55,175 nucleotides of DNA from Planctomycetaceae bacterium (GCA_024742875.1 JANSXP010000051.1:1-55175), one strand, 5' to 3'. Shown: positions 24,728-34,251, counted from the first letter of the stretch. A program made the numbers and translations. Notes: generated by a model not told the origin, from the letters alone.

Positions 24728-26061
24728 GGAGTCGTCTCCGGCACAACGATCGCCGGTGAAGACGACTCAGATCCTGAGCGGTCGCCGGACGGCAAAACTT
24801 CCGACCTGTCGCTGTCCGTCGTGTCAGCGTCGTCGGCGGGATCATCCTCGCGGACGTCTGTCGGCTGTGCCGGCTGTTCCGGCGCGATTTTTCGCAGCAG
24901 GACTCCGTTGGCAACGGTGGCCAGTGTGGTGGTGACGACTTCATCGCCGTCCTCCACCCCACTTTCGATGTAGGCATACTCGGCATCACGAAAAGCGATT
25001 TCGGTCTCTCGAATATCCAGCTTTCCGTCCGCCATCACCCAAACGGTGTCGCGATCATGCACATACTCGCGCGGAATGCGGACCACGTCGGGGATGGGGC
25101 TGCCTTTGATACGCACTTCGATGATGCTGTTGAGAATCAGCGGGGCCTGTCTTGATTTCAATCCCAGCGGGTCCGGCACGGTCACCAGTACGCGGGCCAG
25201 CCGCGTCTGCTCGTCAAGTGACCCCAGCATGCGACTGACACGGGCCGTGCGTGAGACGTCCGGACCCCAGCTTTCGGGGTCATGCAGGGTGACTTCCGAT
25301 CCGGACTGACCGTCCTGTTCAAACTCAATCCGCCGCAGATTGCGAGCGGGGACGGCCGCCATCACCCAGTATTCTTCCACGCCAACCAGTTGGGCCAGGT
25401 CATCGCCGGACTGCACCTGAGAGCCAACATTGACGTTGCGACGCAGCACCTGAGCGTGAAACGGGGCGACGATTTCCGTCCGGGCCAGATCCAGTTGCGC
25501 CCGCTCGACGGCTGCCTGGGCGGCGGACAACTGCGACTTCAGGGAGTTCGCCTGAGGCTTGCGAAGAACCAGGTCCACATCGACGTTGGCAATCGTTTTG
25601 CTCAGCAGTGCCAGTTCCTGTTCCGCCAGTTTCTCCCGGCCTTTCTCGATTTGCAGCGAGGCCTCCACCTGCTTCAGTTCACTTTGCCGAATGGAAACCA
25701 CATTCTCAAAGTCGGCAGGGTCAATCCGCAGCAGCAATTCGCTGGGCGTGACAATCTGCCCCGGGGCGAAGGAGTCTGTCAGCTCCAGCACCTGTCCACG
25801 CACACGTGAGCTGAGGACAATGTCCTGTGCCGGTCGCACCGTTCCCAAAACAGTCAGACGTGGTGACCATGTGCGACGTTCGGCGCGAATGGTCTCCACC
25901 AGTGCGGCTGATTTTCGTTTGAAATTCTGCTGCTGGGCAGTGGGCTGACTGTCGTAGATCCAGCGAATTCCGGCGTAGGTGCCAGCGATAACAGCAGCGC
26001 AGCCCACGACGTTAATCAGGGCGCTCAGCCAGCGGTTGGGAGGTGAACCGGCGTCACTCAT
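24724..26061 (-). CDS. RND periplasmic adaptor (membrane fusion protein)
   Basis: A 445-residue HlyD/AcrA-type adaptor. It has an N-terminal TM anchor ([21 protein letters not shown]), a lipoyl/barrel half ([19 protein letters not shown] and [16 protein letters not shown]), and a long coiled hairpin from about residue 110 to 190 ([40 protein letters not shown]). The returning lipoyl half ([20 protein letters not shown]) and beta-barrel and membrane-proximal domains follow, then an acidic Asp/Ser-rich tail. It joins pump and channel. Start overlaps the channel gene by 8 bases and its stop overlaps the pump start. Confidence 0.92.
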   Translation of the reverse strand: MSDAGSPPNRWLSALINVVGCAAVIAGTYAGIRWIYDSQPTAQQQNFKRKSAALVETIRAERRTWSPRLTVLGTVRPAQDIVLSSRVRGQVLELTDSFAPGQIVTPSELLLRIDPADFENVVSIRQSELKQVEASLQIEKGREKLAEQELALLSKTIANVDVDLVLRKPQANSLKSQLSAAQAAVERAQLDLARTEIVAPFHAQVLRRNVNVGSQVQSGDDLAQLVGVEEYWVMAAVPARNLRRIEFEQDGQSGSEVTLHDPESWGPDVSRTARVSRMLGSLDEQTRLARVLVTVPDPLGLKSRQAPLILNSIIEVRIKGSPIPDVVRIPREYVHDRDTVWVMADGKLDIRETEIAFRDAEYAYIESGVEDGDEVVTTTLATVANGVLLRKIAPEQPAQPTDVREDDPADDADTTDSDRSEVLPSGDRSGSESSSPAIVVPETTP

Positions 26062-27682
26062 GGGGCCAGTCAGTTTCCGTCAGGAAGGAGGGATCGGCAG
26101 GGATCTCATCATTACAGAGTCGGATGGCCGATCGGCAATCGTCTTCCTGAAATTTTACCGGACGGATCAGAGAGATCTCACCAAATGCGGACTGTAGCTG
26201 CAGTGGCACGGTTTCGACCTGCGGAGCGCGCGGCTCCGGCAGGGCCTCCAAAGGTTTTGCCGCTTCGCCAGGCCGCGTGGAGTCGCCGCGGACGGGGATC
26301 ACGGGCAGATCCTCCGGGAGTTCCAGCGGAATCTCCGGACGCGTATCAAAATCTCCCGCCAAAGCCAGATACAGCCCGATGCGAATCAGAATCTGATCGA
26401 GACGTGCTGCCAGCAGGCTTCGCTGCAGCCGCTGCTCCGACTGATTGGCGCTCAGAATATCCAGATAACTGGCTTCACCGGTGATGTACCGCTGTGCCAG
26501 CTGGCTGGAGGCATCGGCTGCCAGCCGCTGCTGGTCTTCCAGCCGAGCGATTCGCTGCTGCTGCCAGTATTCCAGGGCCAGTCCGTCCTCGACTTCCTGC
26601 AGAGCGATGAGCACCGTCTGCCGGTACTCGCTAAACCGCTGGCAGCGGACCGCTTTCGTGCGTTCCACCTCAGCGCGTCGCTGTCCGCCGTCCAGCAACG
26701 GACCGATCAATTGTCCGCCGATCGACAGGAACCAGTCACGAAACACGGCTTCCGGGTTTTCGGCCGAGTTGATCAGCGAAGCGGTCAAATCCAGCCGCGG
26801 ATACTGATCCGTCACGGCCACTTCCACATCACGATCAGAGGCGGCAAATGCCAGATAGTCGGCGCGGACATCCGGACGACGCGACAGCAGATCCGACGGC
26901 AGGCCAACAAAGGGGGCCTCAGGCAGCCCGGGAAAACGTGTTCCCGTTCTGTACTGCGCGTCCTGCGGAGGCTGTCCGGTGAGAATGGCCAGCTGGTGTT
27001 CCAGGACTTCGATGTCGGCCTCGACCACGGTGATCTGTTCCCGCGTGGATTCGACCAGTTGCTCCTGACGCAGGACGTCCGGGCTGCCCCCCTGCCCTTT
27101 GGCAAACCGCTGCCGCACCACTTCGAGGCCTTCCTGGTTCGTGGCCAGCTGATCGTCCAGCAGCCGCCGCTGCGCTCGGGATTCCACCAGCGCGTACCAT
27201 GTGCGTGCGACTTCAGCGGCCACCGTCAGCGCGATTGTCTGATAGTCATTCTGTGTGGCGTCCGCCCGCAGGCGTTCCGCATCAATGCGAGACTGGATGC
27301 GGCCCCACAGATCGACCTGATACGAGGCATTCAGCCCCCAGTTGGATCGGGTTCGATTGGTCTGCGGCCGAAACGTGTGACCCAGGTCGGCAAAGCCATT
27401 CAGGTCGGGAAACAGATCGGATGCCTCGCGTCGCGTGACTGCCCGTGCGGCCCGCAATCGCTGGACGGCAGCCGCCAAATCGAAGTTCCCTCCCAGCGCG
27501 CGTTCCACCTGCAGGTTGAGCGCAGGATCTTCAAATTCCTGCCACCAGCGATCGGGGACAATGGCACTGCCACTTTGTGAAAAATCGGGCAAAGAATGGG
27601 GCGAAAACGCGGGCCGCGCTCCGGTTGTTGCGCAGCCGGCCACGGTGAGTACGATCAGGCAGCAGCACAGCCGGTGCAGCAT
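26054..27682 (-). CDS. Outer-membrane efflux lipoprotein, NodT/OprM family
   Basis: About 542 residues from ATG 27682, which has AGGTGAT spaced 8 bases upstream and starts a lipoprotein signal (LCCCLIVLTVAGCATTG, lipobox Cys). Two OEP repeats follow: DRWWQEFEDPALNLQVERAL and SYQVDLWGRIQSRIDAERLR in the first, and PDVRADYLAFAASDRDVEVA in the second, with long helices forming the trimeric tunnel. The C-terminal extension after about residue 460 is proline/glutamate-rich and longer than usual. First gene of the RND operon; the gap 27683-27893 may contain its promoter, but I see no clear boxes. Confidence 0.92.
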   Translation of the reverse strand: MLHRLCCCLIVLTVAGCATTGARPAFSPHSLPDFSQSGSAIVPDRWWQEFEDPALNLQVERALGGNFDLAAAVQRLRAARAVTRREASDLFPDLNGFADLGHTFRPQTNRTRSNWGLNASYQVDLWGRIQSRIDAERLRADATQNDYQTIALTVAAEVARTWYALVESRAQRRLLDDQLATNQEGLEVVRQRFAKGQGGSPDVLRQEQLVESTREQITVVEADIEVLEHQLAILTGQPPQDAQYRTGTRFPGLPEAPFVGLPSDLLSRRPDVRADYLAFAASDRDVEVAVTDQYPRLDLTASLINSAENPEAVFRDWFLSIGGQLIGPLLDGGQRRAEVERTKAVRCQRFSEYRQTVLIALQEVEDGLALEYWQQQRIARLEDQQRLAADASSQLAQRYITGEASYLDILSANQSEQRLQRSLLAARLDQILIRIGLYLALAGDFDTRPEIPLELPEDLPVIPVRGDSTRPGEAAKPLEALPEPRAPQVETVPLQLQSAFGEISLIRPVKFQEDDCRSAIRLCNDEIPADPSFLTETDWPHE

Positions 27683-27893
27683 AGGAAATCGATCACCTGC
27701 CAGCGGCCGCGCACCGTCCATGAGATCACGTCGTCCGTTGTGTCAGGCAAAAACTGCGGGTTCGATCAGTGCTTTCGAAGAATGGGACCAGCCCTGTTCT
27801 GCTAGATCGATCAGTTGTGCGCGTGCACTTGCCTGGATCCCACCGCATGCTCACAGGTTACCCAGTCTGCCTGACGGGAATGCCTGCTGCGGA

Positions 27894-28397
27894 TCACTCT
27901 CCTGCGTGGGCGGCGATCACCGGACACTGACGCGAAAAACGGTGAGGGAATCTCTGTCCGGAGGCGGAGATGAAATGCACCAGCACGTGAAAATCGTCCG
28001 GCACTTCAAAGTCTTTGGGAACGTCAAAAAAGCACGCCAGCCCCATGGCGATGGTGGAATCCGGGCCAATGTTCCATGGCGGACGATCGTCTCCCACGGT
28101 CCCCCAGTCCCCGTTAATGGTGGTGCCATCCGGTAACTGCAGCTGGCACTCAAAAATCACAATCGAGTTTTGCCGACTGCTGTTATTGGCGACCAGGACT
28201 CCCGAACTGTCAATCTGCTGCACGCCCAGCCGCAGTGATTCGTCTAAATCGGGATGCCGTCTGGTGACCGCGCGAAACGGGGCGATCTGGTAAATTCGCA
28301 GATCAGCGCGTTCTCTTCTGGCCTGAATAAACCAGAAATAGCACGTCACACAGAAGGAGGCGACACTAAGAATCAATTCGATCGGTGCATCGGGCAT
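27894..28397 (-). CDS. Membrane-anchored hypothetical protein
   Basis: A 167-residue protein from ATG 28397 (AGGA upstream); the frame is open further but the extra N-terminus reads as non-protein. One N-terminal TM helix (ELILSVASFCVTCYFWFI) leads into a cytoplasmic or periplasmic beta-rich domain with VLVANNSSRQNSIVIFECQL and GPDSTIAMGLACFFDVP. The alternating pattern resembles small Ig-like sandwich domains, but I cannot assign a family. It stands alone between the RND operon and a plus-oriented terminator. Confidence 0.62.
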   Translation of the reverse strand: MPDAPIELILSVASFCVTCYFWFIQARRERADLRIYQIAPFRAVTRRHPDLDESLRLGVQQIDSSGVLVANNSSRQNSIVIFECQLQLPDGTTINGDWGTVGDDRPPWNIGPDSTIAMGLACFFDVPKDFEVPDDFHVLVHFISASGQRFPHRFSRQCPVIAAHAGE

Positions 28398-28706
28398 CTC
28401 GGCGTTCCTGCATGATGTGGCGGGAAAACGAACGCTATGGCAATTGGCGGCTGACTCCCAGATCAGTTTCCGGTCCGTGATCAGCGGCCCGGCACTGGCG
28501 GGGTTATGTCCGGTCCCCCGCTCCCCGGACGGCATCTGGCGAATTCTGAAAAAGTTGCCGCGATTGCTGAGCCATTCCGGTGCCGATTGCTGCATGTCCT
28601 GTTGGCGGCCAGACGTCACCTCCTCGACCGGTGATGATCGGCCGCCGGAATTCAGGATGACTCTGTCATTTCTGCATTCGCTGGCCGGACGATATCAGGA
28701 GGCGAA

Positions 28707-28742
28707 ATGCGTTCATCGCCATGTTCTTGTGTGGGGCAATAA
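28707..28742 (+). CDS. Possible 11-residue ORF with consensus ribosome-binding site
   Basis: AGGAGG at 28697-28702 lies 4 bases before ATG 28707, opening MRSSPCSCVGQ and TAA at 28740. A strong plus-strand terminator follows 44 bases later. There is no other plus-strand gene between 28398 and 28843, so this may mark a short transcript (small protein or sRNA). Very short, so speculative. Confidence 0.25.
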   Translation: MRSSPCSCVGQ

Positions 28743-28786
28743 CAGAAAACGTTTGATCGTGTTTCAACTCCCGATGCGATCCGGAT

Positions 28787-28817
28787 GGCCGCGGGCTTTT
28801 TGCCCGCGGCCTTTTTT
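28787..28817 (+). terminator. Strong rho-independent terminator, plus orientation
   Basis: Ten-base-pair perfect stem GGCCGCGGGC (28787-28796) and GCCCGCGGCC (28802-28811), loop of five T, then six T. The T-tract is on the plus strand, while both flanking genes are on the minus strand. Confidence 0.85.
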
Positions 28818-28843
28818 CTGTCCCGAACCGACACGACTTTGCT

Positions 28844-30073
28844 TTACTGCAGCTGCATGTCGATCTGCAGACGTCTGCCGCTGCGAATGATGTCGATCGG
28901 TACGGTCTCAGAGCGGACATAGTGAGATTCGACGTAGTAATGCAGGCCCAGCGAATCGGTTTCCAGGTCAACTCCCGGAATCCCGAGAATGATGTCGCCC
29001 GCCTGAATGCCGGCTGCAGTTGCCTGACGTGAGACCGACTCACCCTGACGAAACGCCAGCTGGTCGCGCTTCAATCCGAGTCCTTTTTTCTCGCCCGCTG
29101 AGAGATCATCACCACTCAGGCGGGACGACGCCCTCATGTGCTGCATTGACGCCCGCCAGCTGATGTCACCGCGTTTCCAGCCGTCCTGCAATTCGATGCG
29201 GGACGACATCACTCGGCTGTCGCGTTTCCAGCCCACGGTCACTGTGCCCTTTTGTCGCGCCTTGTCCAGGGCAAACTGGGCGTCGCCAAACGAGTGCATC
29301 GGAATTTCATTCAGCCGCTGCAGGATATCGCCGGCCTGCAATCCGGCTTTGGCGGCTGCAGAATCCGGCTCGACCGTTTCCACCACGTTGCCACGGTCCA
29401 CTTCCAGGCGAAAGCCGAGGTTCTCCGGCAGGGGGTAGCGAAACGCCATCGACGTGTCCCAGATGCCCAGATCCTCCAGTTCTCTGTTGAGAATCTCCCG
29501 CGCCTGATGACAGTGAATGCAGCGGCCACGAGCGGTGCCGATTTCCCGAATGTAAAACGGAGACTTCGTTTCCGCAGGGGCAAACTCGGGCTGTGCTGCC
29601 GCGTGCTGTTTTAAGACAGACTGCATGGTGTAACGCAGCCCGGCCGTACTCTGGCGCGTGTCCGGACTTTCCGCGTCGCGTCCGCCGTACCGCGCGTAGA
29701 TCTGCTCCTGACTGTCCAGAAAGAAGACCATGAATGTGAGGTCGTAGTCAAACTGGAATTTGTTCAGATCCGAGTCTTCGATTTGTGGCAGTCGGACGCG
29801 GACAAACTGATCAGCGATGTCTTTGATGGCTTCGAGACGAACAACCTGCTCGTCAAATTCTCGACAGTCTGTTCAGGGGACGCAGCGAAACACGAGCATC
29901 AGGGGTTTACGGGTGCGGGCGGCCTCGTCCAGCGCGTCGTCGTAGCTGGTCTTCCAGCCGTTGGCGGCGAGAGCCGGATCGTTGAATCGTCCGCGACCCC
30001 GCTGGGCAAAACTGTGGCTGCTGCCAGCAACCACGATGGTCAACAGGCCGATGGCGGCCGTCATGCGGTTCAT
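28844..30073 (-). CDS. Candidate exported selenoprotein: thioredoxin-like (CxxU) + CxxCH + two PDZ domains
   Basis: Read through one TGA (29875-29873), the frame from ATG 30073 (AGGGAAAG upstream) encodes 409 residues. Domains: signal peptide (1-24, to SHSFAQ); thioredoxin-like region with KPLMLVFRC64-V-P-U67-T-D-C70, then FDEQVVRLEAIKDIADQFV and FQFDYDLTFMVFFLDSQEQI; a c-type haem motif CIHCH at 185-189; PDZ at about 212-282 (SAAAKAGLQAGDILQRLNEI); PDZ at about 331-409 (TAAGIQAGDIILGI). The TGA replaces the second Cys of a CxxC, the classic site for selenocysteine. No SelA, SelB or tRNA-Sec gene is visible here. A Cys-to-stop mutation is the alternative; then 28844-29731 alone would be a PDZ fragment without signal peptide. 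Last gene of the cbb3 operon. Confidence 0.7.
29836..29875 (-). promoter_or_regulatory. UGA codon with candidate bacterial SECIS hairpin
   Basis: Reading the minus strand, UGA is at 29875-29873. Eighteen bases later GACGA (29854-29850) pairs perfectly with UCGUC (29840-29836) around the 9-base loop GCAGGUUGU. The loop begins 23 bases after UGA and has G at its first position. The published bacterial SECIS rules require a loop 16-37 bases after UGA with a G in the first two loop positions; this hairpin meets both. An alternative CGAGA/UCUCG pairing exists nearby. Confidence 0.5.
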
Positions 30074-30201
30074 AGAACTTTCCCTGAGCAATACTGGTTT
30101 CAGGCGTAAACGTACGAACGCCCGGATATTGCTCGCGGGAAATCGTCTTTTTTTCGTTATTCCCACAAAGGCACACAGCCTGCGCCCACGGCGCGGGCAG
30201 C

Positions 30202-30675
30202 TTACGGCAGGCGGCAGCACCGCCGCGACTGCAGTTGACCGCCCAGAAAATGGCATTCGACCCACGACTGAGTGCTGTTTTCCCAGCGATAGACGTCCAC
30301 TGCAGGGGCGCGATCCGATGGCAATGGCTGCGACCGGTGCGCTGGCTGCTGCCATTCTGCCGCGCTGGTGCGTCGTCCGGCGAATCCGAGTCGATCGTTG
30401 ACCTGTGCCAGTGTGAGGCCTGGTTGCAGTGTGTCAAATTCTGCCTGCGTCACGAGGCCCCAGGCATAGGTGCGATAGGCGAAGAACAGGCCCACGAAGA
30501 ACAGCAGTCCGCACGTTAAGCCCAGCCACTCGACGCTCCACCACCGCTGATCGGCGTTAGGGTGTGCGGTACCTGAATCAGCCGGCGGTTCGGGCGGTCC
30601 GGATTCGTGTGTGTGCGGCGGCGACACATTTGTGCCATCACGAACCACTGCGGGGTCGGTCAGTCGCGTACTCAT
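30202..30675 (-). CDS. Membrane-anchored protein with SmpA/OmlA-like domain
   Basis: A 157-residue protein from ATG 30675, which overlaps the previous stop (ATGA). A proline/histidine-rich N-terminus of 40 residues precedes one TM helix (LGLTCGLLFFVGLFFAYRTYAW). The rest (FDTLQPGLTLAQVNDRLGFAG, then VDVYRWENSTQSWVECHFLG) has the GMT-x-xxV-xxxLG start and following strands of the small BLIP-like/SmpA fold. Such domains bind partner proteins in the envelope. Located in the oxidase operon, so it may help assemble or tether the complex. Function inferred only from context. Confidence 0.62.
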   Translation of the reverse strand: MSTRLTDPAVVRDGTNVSPPHTHESGPPEPPADSGTAHPNADQRWWSVEWLGLTCGLLFFVGLFFAYRTYAWGLVTQAEFDTLQPGLTLAQVNDRLGFAGRRTSAAEWQQPAHRSQPLPSDRAPAVDVYRWENSTQSWVECHFLGGQLQSRRCCRLP

Positions 30676-31199
30676 GGCAGTACGATCATCCATTGTGCGA
30701 TGCCAATCACGGTCGCTCCGCCGAGCAGCAATCCGATCAGAAGCCCCACCCCGTAAATCGTACGCAGGCCATCATCCAGTACCGCGTCTGTTCGCAGAAT
30801 GCGTCGCGTGAGCACGCTGCACACCCATGACCAGTGGAGCATCACGTGGACCAGAACGCCCAGGCCCAGTATAGCAATCAGCGTGAACTGCAGACTGCAC
30901 CAATGCCCGTAGCTTCCGCCCCAAAGTGTCACGCCGCGGGCTGCAACCCCCGGCGGAAAGACAAACTGCACTATGACGGCCGTCAGGCACAGCAGAACAA
31001 ACAGTATGCCCAGGACAGCGTCCAGCCAGAAGTTGATCAGCGTTCGTGAGACGCGTTTGCGGACAGTGCCGGAACGGGACGATGGGCGGGCGACGGAAAG
31101 CTCGTCTGCGCGATCCGGCGGATGCGGCAGGGCCACCCGGGAGTTGTCGGCGTGCGGGTCTTCGTGTCCTGACCTGTCGGCGGAGCCTGCGGCAATCAT
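30672..31199 (-). CDS. DUF4405-type membrane protein
   Basis: A 175-residue protein with four TM helices: INFWLDAVLGILFVLLCLTAVIV, CSLQFTLIAILGLGVLVHVMLHWSWV, and a final pair (GVGLLIGLLLGGATVIGI...). The HVMLHW histidines in the second helix match DUF4405, a family resembling the cytochrome b561/FdnI haem-binding bundle, so it may carry haem b and take part in quinone-linked electron transfer. The first 50 residues are soluble and low complexity. It overlaps both neighbours by 4 bases, placing it inside the cbb3 operon. Confidence 0.7.
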   Translation of the reverse strand: MIAAGSADRSGHEDPHADNSRVALPHPPDRADELSVARPSSRSGTVRKRVSRTLINFWLDAVLGILFVLLCLTAVIVQFVFPPGVAARGVTLWGGSYGHWCSLQFTLIAILGLGVLVHVMLHWSWVCSVLTRRILRTDAVLDDGLRTIYGVGLLIGLLLGGATVIGIAQWMIVLP

Positions 31200-31954
31200 G
31201 GCGCTGTCTCAGTTGTTTCAGCAGAGGTGGAGCAAAACGGACAGCTGTCCTGAACAGACTGTCCGTCGGTGCGATCAGGAAATGCAAATGCGATGCCACG
31301 GCCGGCGGTCAGCAATCCTGTGATCACAACACAAACCGCGGCCACCCTCATCAGCCGCTGACGCAGCGACAGCGAAGCCAGGGAAAAACCGGCGCCCGTC
31401 AGCAGCATGACGGGCATTGTTCCCAGGCCGAATGTGGTCATGATCAGAGGGCCCTGCCACACGCTCCCTGATGCGGCGGCCAGCGCCAGAAACGTGTAGA
31501 CCAGACCGCAGGGCAGAAAGCCCGTGGCGATGCCGGCGATGAATGTGCCTGTGGCCGAACCACCCTGCACAAATCGTCCCAGAACGCTGGCCGTCAGACA
31601 GCCCTGCTGTGGCCTGACGGAACGTCGGAACACTCCGGCCGAAATCAGTCCCTGAATGATCAGCGCCAGCCCGGCCACAATGGCGAAAACGGCCTGGATG
31701 CTGACCACCTCGGCCTGCGAACGGGCAAACGCGGACTCCGACAGCCGCTCGCCAGCGAAGGCCGCCAGCATCCCCAGAAACGCATAGGTAAATGTGCGAC
31801 CCGTGCTCCAGATCAGCTGTCGCGCGCAGGCAGAACGCAGCCGACTGGTGCCCAGGTTCATCGTGGCAGAGATTGCTCCACACATGCCGATGCAGTGTGC
31901 GGATCCCAGCACGCCGCTGACAAACACAAGTGGCAGCTCGTAGCCATTCATCAT
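31196..31954 (-). CDS. TauE/SafE (DsbD_2/UreH-like) membrane protein of cbb3 assembly locus
   Basis: A 252-residue protein from ATG 31954, overlapping the copper-ATPase stop. Six hydrophobic segments are visible; the family signature GSAHCIGMCGA lies in the first and GFLPCGLVYTFLALA in the middle, each with paired Cys/Pro as in the sulfite exporter TauE/SafE group linked to cytochrome-oxidase maturation. In many genomes this protein follows CcoI and precedes or replaces CcoS. It probably moves copper or reducing equivalents across the membrane during oxidase assembly. The soluble C-terminus has SCPFC, a possible metal or thiol site. Confidence 0.82.
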   Translation of the reverse strand: MMNGYELPLVFVSGVLGSAHCIGMCGAISATMNLGTSRLRSACARQLIWSTGRTFTYAFLGMLAAFAGERLSESAFARSQAEVVSIQAVFAIVAGLALIIQGLISAGVFRRSVRPQQGCLTASVLGRFVQGGSATGTFIAGIATGFLPCGLVYTFLALAAASGSVWQGPLIMTTFGLGTMPVMLLTGAGFSLASLSLRQRLMRVAAVCVVITGLLTAGRGIAFAFPDRTDGQSVQDSCPFCSTSAETTETAP

Positions 31955-34251
31955 GACAGACACTCCCGGGGCTGTGCCTTCAACATTGTCTGTTCTGTCG
32001 GTGGCGTTTGTTGTGAGATCGACTGGCCGGATGCATACGCAGGCCACTCATCCCGCAGCAGTCGCAGGGAGTTGGAGATCACCACCAGACTACTGAAGAT
32101 CATCAAAGCGGCGGCAAACGCGGGATTCAGCGACCCGCTGGCGGCGGCGACGATTCCCGCCGCATTGTAGGAAAAGGCCCACCACAGATTCTGTCGGATG
32201 ATGTGACGCGTCCGTCTGGCATGCCGAATGGCCCAGGGGATGTGAGTCAGGTTGTCACTGAGGATGCACACCTGCGCGGCGTCACGCGAGATGTCCGCAC
32301 CACAACCTGGTGCGATACCCACGTGGCTGGTGGCCAGCGCAGGCGCATCGTTAATGCCATCTCCCACCATGACAGTCCTGAGCCCCTGTGCCTGCAGCCG
32401 ACGGACGTGTTCCACCTTCTGTTGCGGTGACAGCTGGCTGTGTATGACGGTGCCTGTCCGTGGCAGCTGCTCACGCAGGAATTGGCCGCGCGCCTCGCGA
32501 TCTCCCGTGAGAATCCGGACGTGACCGACCAGAGATTCGGTCTGGGCGATGGCGTCAGCCGCTTCGGGTCGCAGTGTCTCAGACACCAGAAAGCCGCACA
32601 GCGGTCGGCCATTCACAGAGTACAGAACAATGCTCGCCGCCTGCTCATCGGCCGCCATCCGCAGCCGATCCAGCGGCACGCGTGTCGACAGCGGAACGTG
32701 TGTGCTGTTCTGCGATGCCGGGCCATTCGCTGCACGCGTGGGACAGTGCACACACAGGTTCGGTTCCCGGCACTCACTCGCGGCATTCTGACTGCAGCAG
32801 GCAAACGCCAGACTGCCCAGGCGAAACGTTTTTTCGCCGTGGTTGAGCTCAATGCCCCCTCCGGCGACGGTCGCCGGTCGGACACTGGTCTCCACGGTGG
32901 TCGCGTGGGACGCTTCAAACTCAACCTCGTCGAAGTAGGCGACGATGGCTCGGGAGAATGGGTGGCTGGAAGAATCCGCCAGCAGATGGATCGTGGCCAG
33001 ATCTGTTTCGGACAGTTCGTCAAACGTGGCCAGTTGCAGGATTTGGGGAGAGCCAGTGGTCAGTGTGCCTGTCTTGTCAAAGCACACAGCGCCTGCGTCG
33101 GCCAGCTTTTCGATGGCCTCTGCGCTGCGAAACAGCACCTGGTGTCGCGCCGCCGTGGACAGTGACGTCCAGACGGCCAGAGGTGTCGCCAGTCCCAAAG
33201 CGCACGGGCAGGCGATTAGCAATACCGCCAAAGCGGCGTGAATGGCGTTCGGCAGTCCGCCGGACAGGTGGATCAGGAACGTCAGGATCGAAATGGCGGC
33301 CACCAGCGGCAGAAACCAGCGCGTGATGCGTTCGGTCAGTCGCTGGTAGTGCCCCTGGGAATCGCGGGCATCCTGCAGTGTCTGCAGCAACTTACCAAAT
33401 GTGCCTTCCCGATACTTTGCCGTCGCACGAAGCTGAATGTCGCCTTCAATATTGACGGTGCCGGCCAGCAGGCGATCGCCCGGCTGTTTTTCGCACGGCA
33501 CACTCTCTCCGGTAAAAACCTGCTCGTCCACACACGTGCGGCCACCCAGCAGAATTCCATCGACCGGCAGGCGTGCACCAGCACGAACCCGCAGCAGATC
33601 ACCGTTTTGGATGTGCTGCGAGGAAATGGTTTGTTCTATCGTGTGATTGCCATTCGCCGTCAGTCTTATCGCTTCGGTCGGCAGCAGATCGTCCAGCTGA
33701 TCCAGAGCACGCGTGGCCTGCTGACGTCCGGCCGCTTCGATCCATCGGCCCAGAGTCATCATCACCAGCACCATAGCGCCGACTTCAAAATAGATCGGGC
33801 CGGCGTCGGCCAGCAGACTGACGGTGGACGTGACAAATGCGGCGGCCACGGCCAGCAGAATCAGGGCGTCGGTCGAAAACCGCCGCTGCCGAATGCTGTC
33901 GGCGCAGTTCTGCACAAGCGGCGTTCCGAGAAGCAGCAGCACGGGTATTGCCAGCAGCAAGCTCAGCCAGCGGAAGACGGCGTACAGCGTCAGCTGAAAT
34001 GGGTCAGGATTGACATCGTAGACGTCCAGTGACCACATCGTCATGGTGAACGCCATCAGGTTCATCGTGAAGAAGACGGCCAGCCCCAGGCGAATCACAG
34101 TCCACTGTACGCCACCGTCGTCGTGCCGCTCGCGGACAACGGCATGCGCAAACCGGCAGCCGTAGCAGCAATACGCTTCTGCCTGATCACTTGCGGTCAC
34201 CGGCAGGTCGCAGTACAGGCAGCGTGCCTGAGAGCTGTGTGGGCTGTCCAT
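31951..34251 (-). CDS. ccoI: CcoI/FixI-type copper P1B-ATPase
   Basis: A 766-residue heavy-metal ATPase. The N-terminus has CxxC (C11, C14) and a YCCYGC cluster, typical of the CcoI subgroup and unlike plain CopA. Catalytic motifs are in order: CPCALGLATP in the metal-transport helix, DKTGTLTTG (phosphorylated Asp) and MVGDGINDAPAL. An extra Cys-rich insertion (CREPNLCVHC) lies in the nucleotide-binding part. CcoI supplies copper for the CuB centre of cbb3 oxidase. It is 48 bases after the small protein gene and overlaps the next gene by 4 bases. Confidence 0.92.
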   Translation of the reverse strand: MDSPHSSQARCLYCDLPVTASDQAEAYCCYGCRFAHAVVRERHDDGGVQWTVIRLGLAVFFTMNLMAFTMTMWSLDVYDVNPDPFQLTLYAVFRWLSLLLAIPVLLLLGTPLVQNCADSIRQRRFSTDALILLAVAAAFVTSTVSLLADAGPIYFEVGAMVLVMMTLGRWIEAAGRQQATRALDQLDDLLPTEAIRLTANGNHTIEQTISSQHIQNGDLLRVRAGARLPVDGILLGGRTCVDEQVFTGESVPCEKQPGDRLLAGTVNIEGDIQLRATAKYREGTFGKLLQTLQDARDSQGHYQRLTERITRWFLPLVAAISILTFLIHLSGGLPNAIHAALAVLLIACPCALGLATPLAVWTSLSTAARHQVLFRSAEAIEKLADAGAVCFDKTGTLTTGSPQILQLATFDELSETDLATIHLLADSSSHPFSRAIVAYFDEVEFEASHATTVETSVRPATVAGGGIELNHGEKTFRLGSLAFACCSQNAASECREPNLCVHCPTRAANGPASQNSTHVPLSTRVPLDRLRMAADEQAASIVLYSVNGRPLCGFLVSETLRPEAADAIAQTESLVGHVRILTGDREARGQFLREQLPRTGTVIHSQLSPQQKVEHVRRLQAQGLRTVMVGDGINDAPALATSHVGIAPGCGADISRDAAQVCILSDNLTHIPWAIRHARRTRHIIRQNLWWAFSYNAAGIVAAASGSLNPAFAAALMIFSSLVVISNSLRLLRDEWPAYASGQSISQQTPPTEQTMLKAQPRECLS

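Noticed and set aside
29873-30355. Separate short gene ending at the TGA at 29873
   Set aside because: It would be a signal peptide plus half a thioredoxin fold; the remaining half continues in the same frame directly after the TGA.
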